A DNA stretch of 52,754 nt from Thauera linaloolentis 47Lol = DSM 12138 (GTDB lineage: Bacteria > Pseudomonadota > Gammaproteobacteria > Burkholderiales > Rhodocyclaceae): NCBI RefSeq assembly GCF_000310205.1, contig NZ_AMXE01000019.1, forward strand, positions 1 to 52,754. The letters are read 5' to 3'. This document shows, in pieces, positions 42,869-49,996 of this stretch. The notes below the pieces were generated by a model. That model worked only from the letters and a program-made list of their open reading frames with translations. It was not told the origin of the DNA and did no database searches. The position numbers and the translations under genes are program-made. The number at the start of each line of letters is the position of its first letter. Position 1 is the stretch's first letter.

Positions 42869-43008
42869 GGTCTGCTCCCGCTTGAGATAGGTTTCACCCC
42901 GGAATGGGCTGTAAACGATGTTACCTCGCCCATCAGCCCCCTGCTCGGCCCGGCGGCCTCCCGCTTATACTCATGGGCCCTGGACATACACATACTCGAC
43001 GGACACGA
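42869..43008. promoter_or_regulatory. Divergent promoter region of oxyR and the TonB receptor gene
   Basis: A 140-bp spacer. On the plus strand GATAGGTTTCACCCC lies near oxyR and could be part of an autoregulatory OxyR site, but the match is a single ATAG. No Fur box or cobalamin riboswitch was recognised upstream of the receptor. Confidence 0.3.
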
Positions 43009-45114
43009 ATGCCGATCCGCCAGCGCCACGCCACTGCGATGCTGTTGCCTCTGATCGCCTGCATCATGCCGGGCTGGGCAAGTGCCGAGGATACCTTCTT
43101 CCAACCGCTGCCAGTGGTGTTGAGCGCATCCCGGCTGCCGCAGTCCTTGCAGGATACACCCGGCGCGGTCACGGTCATCGACGCCGATCTGATCGGGGCC
43201 ACGGGCTACCGCGAGCTCCCGAGGCTTTTCCGCCTCGTGCCCGGCATGCAGGTCGCCCAGGAGCGCGGCAACCAGCAGCGGGTGACCTATCACGGCCTCG
43301 GCTCGGACCACCCGAACCAGATGCAGGTGCTGATCGACGGCCGCTCCGTCTATTCGCCGCATTATTCCGGCGGCGCGAACTGGCGCGCTCTGCCGGTGGC
43401 GCTCGAGGACATCGAACGCATCGAGATCGTCCGCGGCTCGAATTCCGCAACCTATGGCTCGAACGCCTTTCTCGGCGTGGTCAATCTCATCACCCGCCAT
43501 ACTGGCGCCGAAACCGGCAGCTCGGTCAGCGCGCGTATCGGCAACCATGGCATCGCCGACGTGAGCGGGCGGGCAGTACTGCGCACCGGTGCGCTCGGGC
43601 TGCGCCTGAGCGTGCAGGAACAGCGCGACGACGGCTGGTCCGGACTGCGCGACGACCAGCACCTTCGCGCCGTCAATCTGCGCGGCGACCTGGATCTGGG
43701 TGCGACCGATGCGCTGGAATTCTCCGCCAGCTACAGCACGGCCAGGCTGGGCGAAGGCTATCCGGACACCCTGTTCGACGGCAGCGGCCTCCGCGACCTG
43801 AAGCAACGGGACTACACGGTGCATGCAACCTGGCGGCACATACCCTCGTTCGACGAGGAATGGTCCCTGTCGTGGTACCGCAACCGCGAGCACACCGAAG
43901 ATGCCTGGCATGTCGATTCCTGGGCCAACTGCCCGACCGCGGAACCTACCGTGGGCGCGCTCTGCGCCAAGCTGCTGGATGCGCCGCGGCGCGTCGGCAG
44001 GGTCGACAACAACCGCAATACCCTGCGCGACAACATCGCGCTCCAGCACCGCTTCTCGGCCACCGGCGATCTGCGCATGCTGTGGGGTACCGAGTGGCGC
44101 TACGACCGCATCGAGTCGGATTTCCTGTACGAAAGCGGCCACCGCCCCTCGCAGCAGGAATGGCGCCTGTTCGGCAATGCCGAATGGCGGGCCGCGCCCG
44201 AATGGCTATGGAACTTCGGCGCCATGGCCGAACACATCGAAGGCGACCGCGTGCGCTTCGCGCCGCGCATCTTCCTGAACTGGCAGCCGCAGGACAACAT
44301 GACCTGGCGCATGGGGTTTTCGCGCGCCTGGCGCCAGCCCACGCTGCACGAACGCTGGACGGACGTGCTGGTGTCCGTCGACGGACTCGGCCCGGTGAAC
44401 CAGCGCTACACCTCGAACCCCCGCCTCCGTCCCCAGCAGATCGACGCCTGGGAGATCGGCTACCTGGGCAGTACGCCCTGGGGAGGGCTGCTCGACGTGC
44501 GCGTATTCGACGAGCGCATCGACGACTACATCCGGCGCGCGCCGATTGCGATCCCCGCGCCTTTCGTGCCGAGCGACGCGCTCCATGACGCGACCGGCGG
44601 CGACCCCTTCCTGATCCATCACGTCATGGGCTCCACGCAGTGGACCAACATGCCCGGCAGGATCCATCTCCTCGGCCTGGAATACCGCCTCTCGCTCAAG
44701 CCCCGCGCGAGCACGACGCTGCTGTTCACCCACACCCTCATCCAGCGCAGCGCCAGCAACCCCGCGGTGCGGCGCAGCGTCGCCCCCTACACGGCAACGC
44801 TGACCTGGATGGAAGAAACCGGCCCCTGGCGGTCGACGATGAGCCTGTTGCGCATGGGGCCGCTGGAGGCCGCCTCCGGCGACGTGCCCGGCCTGCGCTA
44901 CACCATGCCGGCCTATACCAGCCTGGACTGGAGCATCGCCCGCAGCCTGCGTGCCGGCAGCCGGCCCGTGGAGGTGCGCCTGACGGCGACGAACCTGCTC
45001 GGCAACCACCAGGAACAGGCGCACAAGCCGCTGCAGTGGATGCCGCACCAGCGCAACCGCGCGCCGAACAAGACCGACCGCCAGGTGTTCCTGGCGGTGC
45101 ACATGGCGTTCTGA
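43009..45114 (+). CDS. TonB-dependent outer membrane receptor
   Basis: The protein has 701 residues from ATG 43009, chosen because it opens a signal peptide (cleaved near GWASAED). The longer frame does not. The TonB-box-like LPVVLSASRLPQ is followed by a plug (about 45-150: DTPGAVTVIDADLI, QVLIDGRSVYSP, IERIEIVRGSNSATYGSNAF) and a barrel ending in VHMAF. There is no STN domain, so it does not signal by itself. The plug sequence is of the BtuB/FhuE-like group with R-G-S-N-S-A, and the substrate is not evident. It is divergent from oxyR and lies 130 bp before the protease gene. Confidence 0.9.
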   Translation: MPIRQRHATAMLLPLIACIMPGWASAEDTFFQPLPVVLSASRLPQSLQDTPGAVTVIDADLIGATGYRELPRLFRLVPGMQVAQERGNQQRVTYHGLGSDHPNQMQVLIDGRSVYSPHYSGGANWRALPVALEDIERIEIVRGSNSATYGSNAFLGVVNLITRHTGAETGSSVSARIGNHGIADVSGRAVLRTGALGLRLSVQEQRDDGWSGLRDDQHLRAVNLRGDLDLGATDALEFSASYSTARLGEGYPDTLFDGSGLRDLKQRDYTVHATWRHIPSFDEEWSLSWYRNREHTEDAWHVDSWANCPTAEPTVGALCAKLLDAPRRVGRVDNNRNTLRDNIALQHRFSATGDLRMLWGTEWRYDRIESDFLYESGHRPSQQEWRLFGNAEWRAAPEWLWNFGAMAEHIEGDRVRFAPRIFLNWQPQDNMTWRMGFSRAWRQPTLHERWTDVLVSVDGLGPVNQRYTSNPRLRPQQIDAWEIGYLGSTPWGGLLDVRVFDERIDDYIRRAPIAIPAPFVPSDALHDATGGDPFLIHHVMGSTQWTNMPGRIHLLGLEYRLSLKPRASTTLLFTHTLIQRSASNPAVRRSVAPYTATLTWMEETGPWRSTMSLLRMGPLEAASGDVPGLRYTMPAYTSLDWSIARSLRAGSRPVEVRLTATNLLGNHQEQAHKPLQWMPHQRNRAPNKTDRQVFLAVHMAF

Positions 45115-45245
45115 AAAGCCCGTTCATGGCACTTGATCGCGGGGGCCGCCATCCCAATTTTGCAATCAGATGTGAGCTGTGGAACAGACGAAACGAATCG
45201 GCGTCCACAGCCTGTCGTCGGCACTGACAAATCACGGAATCGAAC

Positions 45246-46715
45246 ATGCGCAAACACTTTCTCAGCACCACCCTCGCCCTTGCCATCGCTGCCGCGCTGC
45301 CCGGCCTGGCCTCGATCCCTTCCGCCCACGCCCAGGCCGCGCCCGCGGCCTCGATGGTGTCGCCGAACCGCTACGGCCTGCCCGACTTCGGCGATCTCGT
45401 CGAGCAGGTCGGCCCGGCGGTGGTGAACATCAGCGTCGTGCAACAGCAGCAACAGGCGGCGACTGACCAGAATCCGTTCGCCAACGACCCGTTCTACGAC
45501 TTCCTGCGCCGCTTCGGCGTGCCGATGCCGGGCTTCCCCGGCCAGCCCGGGATGGGGCCGCGCGCGCGGCAGGGCATCGGCTCGGGCTTCATCGTCAGCC
45601 AGGACGGCTATGTGCTGACCAACGCCCACGTCGTCGCCGGCGAGGATGGCGACGCAGCGCTGTCCGAGGTCACCGTGACCCTGATCGACAAGCGCGAATT
45701 CAAGGCCAAGGTCGTCGGCATCGACCGCCGCACCGACGTCGCATTGCTCAAGATCGACGCCAAGGGCCTGCCGGCGGTCAAGATCGGCAAGGCCGACGAG
45801 GCTCGCGTCGGTGAATGGGTGGTGGCGATGGGCTCGCCCTTCGGCTTCGACAACACCGTCACCGCCGGCATCATCTCGGCCAAGGCCCGGCGCCTGCCGG
45901 ACGAGACCTACGTTCCCTTCATCCAGACCGACGTCGCGATCAACCCCGGCAACTCGGGCGGCCCGCTGTTCAACCTCGCGGGCGAGGTGATCGGCATCAA
46001 CTCGCAGATCTACTCGCGCTCGGGCGGCTTCATGGGGATCTCGTTCGCGATCCCGATCGACGTCGCCATGAACGTCAAGGACCAGCTCGCCACCCACGGC
46101 CGCGTGCAGCGCGGCCGCCTGGGCATCGCGATCCAGGGCGTCGACAAGGATCTCGCCCAGTCCTTCGGCCTGTCCGATGCGCGCGGCGCGCTGGTGGCGA
46201 GCGTGGAGCCGGGCAGCGCCGCCGAAAAGGCCGGCGTGCAGGTCGGCGACGTGGTGCTGAGCGTGGACGGCAAGCGCATCGGCGAAATGTCCGACCTGCC
46301 GCGCGAGGTGGGGGAAAAGCGCCCGGGCACGCGCATGCGCCTGGAAGTCTGGCGCGACGGCCGCAGCCGCGACGTGGTGGCGACCCTGGATGAACTGACT
46401 GCCGACAACGCCGCCGGTACCACGGCGCCGAGCCAGGTCGAAAGCGTGAACGCCGGCCTCGGCCTCACAGCGCGCGTCCTGAGCCCGCAGGAAGCGGCCC
46501 AGCTGCGGCTGCGTGGCGGACTGGTGGTGGAAGGCGTGGATGGCCCGGCCGCACGCGCCGGCCTGCAGCGCGGCGACATCATCCTCGCGCTCAACAACCA
46601 TGCCGTCGGCAGTGTTGCCGAGTTCCGCAACCTGGTCCAGGCGGCCGGCAAGCGCTTCGCGCTGCTGATCCAGCGCGGTGAATCGCGCATCTACGTGCCG
46701 CTGCGGCTGGAGTGA
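45246..46715 (+). CDS. Periplasmic Do-family serine protease (DegP/DegQ/MucD type)
   Basis: The 489-residue periplasmic protease has a signal peptide ending SAHAQ (about 30), a trypsin-like domain with triad H128 (TNAHVV), D164 (RTDVALLKI) and S237 (NPGNSGGP), and two PDZ domains (about 285-370 and 400-489). The Q-rich VVQQQQQAATDQ loop resembles the LA loop of DegP. It degrades or refolds misfolded envelope proteins. The second PDZ ends at the extreme C-terminus (IYVPLRLE). It converges with the chemoreceptor gene through a shared hairpin. Confidence 0.94.
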   Translation: MRKHFLSTTLALAIAAALPGLASIPSAHAQAAPAASMVSPNRYGLPDFGDLVEQVGPAVVNISVVQQQQQAATDQNPFANDPFYDFLRRFGVPMPGFPGQPGMGPRARQGIGSGFIVSQDGYVLTNAHVVAGEDGDAALSEVTVTLIDKREFKAKVVGIDRRTDVALLKIDAKGLPAVKIGKADEARVGEWVVAMGSPFGFDNTVTAGIISAKARRLPDETYVPFIQTDVAINPGNSGGPLFNLAGEVIGINSQIYSRSGGFMGISFAIPIDVAMNVKDQLATHGRVQRGRLGIAIQGVDKDLAQSFGLSDARGALVASVEPGSAAEKAGVQVGDVVLSVDGKRIGEMSDLPREVGEKRPGTRMRLEVWRDGRSRDVVATLDELTADNAAGTTAPSQVESVNAGLGLTARVLSPQEAAQLRLRGGLVVEGVDGPAARAGLQRGDIILALNNHAVGSVAEFRNLVQAAGKRFALLIQRGESRIYVPLRLE

Positions 46716-46720
46716 GAGAA

Positions 46721-46746
46721 CGGGGCCGGAAAGGAACCCGGCCCCG
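46721..46746. terminator. Shared hairpin between convergent protease and chemoreceptor genes
   Basis: CGGGGCCGG pairs with CCGGCCCCG around AAAGGAAC. No long T run is present on either strand, but the position between two converging stops supports a bidirectional role. Confidence 0.55.
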
Positions 46747-46752
46747 CCCTTG

Positions 46753-48378
46753 TCAGACCCGGAAGCGACCGATCGATTCCTGCATCCGCGCCGCGAGCTG
46801 TTCCAGTTCGCGCGCGGCCTGCACCGTCTGCCCGATGGCGAGATCGTTCTCGCTCGCCATGCCGGCAATGTCGTCGATGCTGGACGTCACCGATGTGCTG
46901 GAGCGGCGCTGTTCGGCGGTTGCCGAGGCGATGCGGTCCAGGCCTTCGCCCACCTCGGCCACCAGGACATTCGCCGCCCCCAGCACGCGCGAGACGTCAT
47001 CCGCCACCTTGCGGCTCGATTCGAGGTGTTCCAGCCCGCCCTCGATCGCCCCCTGCACCGAATCCGAGCGCTGCTCGATTTCGCGCGTGATGCCGTCGAT
47101 CTCGCCTGCCGACCGCGCCGATTTCTCGGCCAGCTTGCGCACCTCGTCCGCAACCACGGCGAAGCCGCGCCCCTGTTCCCCCGCGCGCGCCGCTTCGATC
47201 GCCGCATTGAGGGCCAGCAGATTGGTCTGCTCGGCGATTTCGCGCACTTCGCGCGTCATGCGCGAGATCGCCTGGGTGGACTCGACGAAATCGCCGACCG
47301 TCGCCGCCATCTGGCGCACCGCGGACTCGATCTGGCCCATCTCGCCGATCAGTTGGCGCAGGCTCTGCTCGCCTTCCCGGGAGCGCGTCAGGCTGGCATG
47401 CGAACGCTCGCGCACCTCGGCGGCACTGTCGGCGATGTGGGTGATGCTGTCGCTCATCGCATCGACCGCGGTGCTGGCCATCGCCGAACGCTCGTTCTGC
47501 CGGTGCGAGCGCTGAGCGAGGTCGGACGCGCCGCCCGCCAGGCGCCGGGCCGCCGCCGTCACCTCGCCGGCAGCCATGCCAACCTGGCGCACCAGCGCGG
47601 CGATGGTCCCCATCATGTTGTTGAACGATGCCGCGGTGCGGCCGATCTCGTCCTCACGACCGCCGTCGAGGCGGCGCGTCAGATCACCGCCGCCCTGCGC
47701 AATCTCGGCAAGGCTGCCGGCCAGGCGCGACAGCGGGCTGGCCACGAAGCGGCGGATGAAGAAGAACACGAAACCCAGCAGCGGCAGCGACACCAGCAGG
47801 GCAAAGACGATGCTCTTGTTGCGGAATTCGGTGACGGCTGCCTCGGCCCTGTCGAGCGAGACACGCATGCTCACCACGCCCAGCGGCACGCCCTCGGCGA
47901 CCTGGTGGCAGGCGATGCAATCCTTGCCCAGCCAGTTGGCCGATGCCAGCGTCGGTATCACCACCCGCAGGTGCTCGCCATGCTCCGCGCTGTGCTCCAG
48001 CGCCATCAGGGATTTGCCGTCGGCCAGCGCCTGGCGTTCGGCGGCATCGGCGGCAAGCTCGCCGGCGTGGCCCGGGCCGAAGATCTTGCTGGTCTCCTCG
48101 CCGCGGATCACCTTCAGGTCGCGCACCACCGACAGTTCCTTGATCTGGTCGAGGAACACGTCGCGCTGGGCGACGGTGCCGGTGATCATCATGCCGGTGA
48201 GCCCGGCCATGGTCATTTCATTGACCGTGCCGGCGAAATCCTTCGCCTGCTCGATCGCCATGTCGCGGGTCACGCGCGTTTCCCAGGCGATCATGCTGCC
48301 CCAGGCGATCACCAGCATCAGCCAGATGACGGCGGTAAGCCTGAACCAGATCGGGGTATCCGCAAAGCGGCGCATCAT
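46753..48378 (-). CDS. Methyl-accepting chemotaxis protein with periplasmic heme-c motif
   Basis: The chemoreceptor has 541 residues from ATG 48378 (GGAG lies 5 bp upstream; ATG 48375 is an alternative). The first membrane helix is at about 12-33. A periplasmic sensor domain (about 34-190) contains CIACH at 154-158, a c-type heme attachment motif, then a second helix (about 193-212), a HAMP domain and the cytoplasmic signalling region with the hairpin-tip pattern [18 protein letters not shown]. CheW/CheA pathways should read its output. Heme-c receptors of this kind sense redox state or gases such as O2 or NO, by analogy with DcrA-type proteins. It is divergent from a cytochrome c' gene. Confidence 0.92.
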   Translation of the reverse strand: MMRRFADTPIWFRLTAVIWLMLVIAWGSMIAWETRVTRDMAIEQAKDFAGTVNEMTMAGLTGMMITGTVAQRDVFLDQIKELSVVRDLKVIRGEETSKIFGPGHAGELAADAAERQALADGKSLMALEHSAEHGEHLRVVIPTLASANWLGKDCIACHQVAEGVPLGVVSMRVSLDRAEAAVTEFRNKSIVFALLVSLPLLGFVFFFIRRFVASPLSRLAGSLAEIAQGGGDLTRRLDGGREDEIGRTAASFNNMMGTIAALVRQVGMAAGEVTAAARRLAGGASDLAQRSHRQNERSAMASTAVDAMSDSITHIADSAAEVRERSHASLTRSREGEQSLRQLIGEMGQIESAVRQMAATVGDFVESTQAISRMTREVREIAEQTNLLALNAAIEAARAGEQGRGFAVVADEVRKLAEKSARSAGEIDGITREIEQRSDSVQGAIEGGLEHLESSRKVADDVSRVLGAANVLVAEVGEGLDRIASATAEQRRSSTSVTSSIDDIAGMASENDLAIGQTVQAARELEQLAARMQESIGRFRV

Positions 48379-48630
48379 TCCTTCTCCACATCCGCGACGG
48401 CGGATCAAAACGGCCCCTCCGCGGGCCCGCATCCCATCAACGGCCGCCGGGCCGTAATTCTTGAGCCGGCATCAGGGATTTGATCGAAACCGTGCAAACC
48501 GAATATCATCCAACGCTGATAAAAGATGCATTGAACCAAAAACGAAGCCGTGCTGTCGCAGTGCGGTCTGGTTCGCGGCAGAACCCGTCACATCCTTTCC
48601 AACCGCTTCCAACCAAGCAACGAGGTAACA
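48379..48630. promoter_or_regulatory. Divergent region between the heme-c chemoreceptor and cytochrome c' genes
   Basis: This 252-bp spacer is AT-richer near 48480-48545, where promoters are likely. A half-site TTGATCGAAAC at 48479 resembles one arm of an FNR box but lacks the second arm. Nothing else is recognised. Confidence 0.35.
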
Positions 48631-49083
48631 ATGAAGAAGATCATCGCGCTCGGCATCCTCGCCCTTTCCATCGCCGGCACCGCGTCCGCCCAGGTCAAGC
48701 CGGAAGACCAGATCAAGTACCGCCAGGCCGGCTACAGCTTCATGGCCTGGAACATGGGCAAGATCAAGGCCAACCTCGACGGCGAATACAATGCGCAGCA
48801 GGTCCAGGCCGCCGCCAACGCCATCGCCGCCATCGCCGGATCGGGCATGGGCGCGCTGTACGGTCCGGGCACCGACAAGGACATCGGCAACCGCAAGACC
48901 CGCGTCAAGCCCGAGTTCTTCCAGAACATGGAAGACGTCGGCAAGATCGCCACCAACTTCAACGCCGCTGCAGCCAGCCTGGCCAAGGCCGCGGCTGAAG
49001 GCGACAAGGCCGCGGTGCAGAAGGCCTTCGGCGAAACCGGCGGTTCCTGTAAGGCCTGCCACGACAAGTATCGCGCGGACTGA
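48631..49083 (+). CDS. Cytochrome c' (class II)
   Basis: The 150-residue protein has a signal peptide (MKKIIALGILALSIAGTASAQ) and a four-helix bundle ending in the heme motif CKACH (C140, C143, H144), seven residues from the C-terminus as in cytochrome c'. It should be a soluble periplasmic heme protein that binds NO or CO. The start ATG 48631 follows GAGG. A strong terminator and an intergenic repeat follow it, then the convergent cytochrome b561 gene. A pairing of cytochrome c' with a b-type cytochrome is common in Proteobacteria. Confidence 0.93.
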   Translation: MKKIIALGILALSIAGTASAQVKPEDQIKYRQAGYSFMAWNMGKIKANLDGEYNAQQVQAAANAIAAIAGSGMGALYGPGTDKDIGNRKTRVKPEFFQNMEDVGKIATNFNAAAASLAKAAAEGDKAAVQKAFGETGGSCKACHDKYRAD

Positions 49084-49100
49084 ATCGCACGATCTACGGG

Positions 49101-49126
49101 AAAAAAGCCGCACTTGCGGCTTTTTT
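49101..49126. terminator. Bidirectional rho-independent terminator
   Basis: GCCGCACTTGCGGC forms a short perfect stem flanked by AAAAAA on one side and TTTTTT on the other. It serves cytochrome c' on the plus strand and could also stop the converging cytochrome b561 transcript. Confidence 0.9.
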
Positions 49127-49201
49127 CATCGCTGGGCCGCCCCAAGATGAAAAGCACCCCCCTGGGGGGCAGCGACCTCACGCAGTGGGGGAGCGTGGGG
49201 C
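49121..49201 (+). repeat. Intergenic repeat, copy 3
   Basis: This copy carries GCTGGGCCGCCCCAAGATG, AAAAGCACCCCCCTGGGGGG, CAGCGACC and CAGTGGGGGAGCGTGGGG. It follows the cytochrome c' terminator and lies between convergent genes, like copy 2. Confidence 0.78.
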
Positions 49202-49225
49202 CATTTTCATGATTGCCGCCACACT

Positions 49226-49930
49226 CTACCAGGCGGGCACGGCCTGAGGCGGGGGTGGCGGAGGCGGCGGCGGCGGCGGCAGCATGCCCCCCATGGCCGC
49301 CCACACCGCAAACCCCGCCACCGCCGCCGCGAGGACGAAAGCGGCCGCGCCGCCGCCCTGCGCCGGCTTCAGGGCTGGATCGGACACTTCCTTGACGCCG
49401 GTGATCATCGGCTTCACCAGGTTGTCCTTCTTCACATGCGCATAGAACAGGATCGCCAGCACATGCAGCGATACCAGCGCGATGATCACCCAGAAATTCT
49501 GCCGGTGCAGGCTGCTGAGCCAGTCGCTCGTGTCCTTGCTCACCAGGGTATACAGCGGCCCCTCGAACGCGATGTCGTCGTTCGACACCAGCCCGCTGCC
49601 CGCCTGGAAGACCAGGATGCCCAGCAAGCCCAGCACCGACAGCGCCCCGATCGGGTTGTGCCCCACGCCGCGCCACTGCCCGCGCAGATAGGCGGCGATG
49701 CGGCCCGGCCCCGGCACGAAAGTGGCAAAGCGCGCATAGGTCGAGCCGACCACGCCCCACACCAGGCGGAACGCCAGCAGGCCGGCGATGGCGATGCCGA
49801 GCCAGCCGTGCCATACGATCAGACTGCCGCCGGCCATGCCCGTACAGAAGGCCGCGACGACCAGCAGCAGCAGTGTCCAGTGAAAAATGCGTACGGGCAG
49901 ATCCCATACGGCGATGACCACGTTCTTCAT
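49226..49930 (-). CDS. Cytochrome b561-family di-heme membrane protein
   Basis: The protein has 234 residues from ATG 49930, preceded by AGGAAG at 7 bp. Four main membrane helices are visible (about 13-33, 38-60, 98-115, 145-170) with heme-ligand histidines in IFHWTLL, LIVWHGWLG and LVSLHVLAILFYAHVKK. A fifth hydrophobic segment (about 200-220) is followed by an unusual tail of eleven consecutive prolines and QAVPAW. The fold matches the Ni,Fe-hydrogenase/b561-type cytochrome b that passes electrons between quinol and periplasmic cytochromes. Cytochrome c' next to it is a candidate partner. The polyproline run would stall ribosomes without EF-P. Confidence 0.88.
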   Translation of the reverse strand: MKNVVIAVWDLPVRIFHWTLLLLVVAAFCTGMAGGSLIVWHGWLGIAIAGLLAFRLVWGVVGSTYARFATFVPGPGRIAAYLRGQWRGVGHNPIGALSVLGLLGILVFQAGSGLVSNDDIAFEGPLYTLVSKDTSDWLSSLHRQNFWVIIALVSLHVLAILFYAHVKKDNLVKPMITGVKEVSDPALKPAQGGGAAAFVLAAAVAGFAVWAAMGGMLPPPPPPPPPPPQAVPAW

Positions 49931-49996
49931 CCGATCGCTTCCTGTTGGCTGAAAATCAGTCATGAAAGATTCCTCGTCATGTGAATTGGTTCCGCC

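Noticed and set aside
42869-43008. Cobalamin riboswitch upstream of the BtuB-like receptor
   Set aside because: The spacer is only 140 bp and lacks the conserved B12-box and paired elements.
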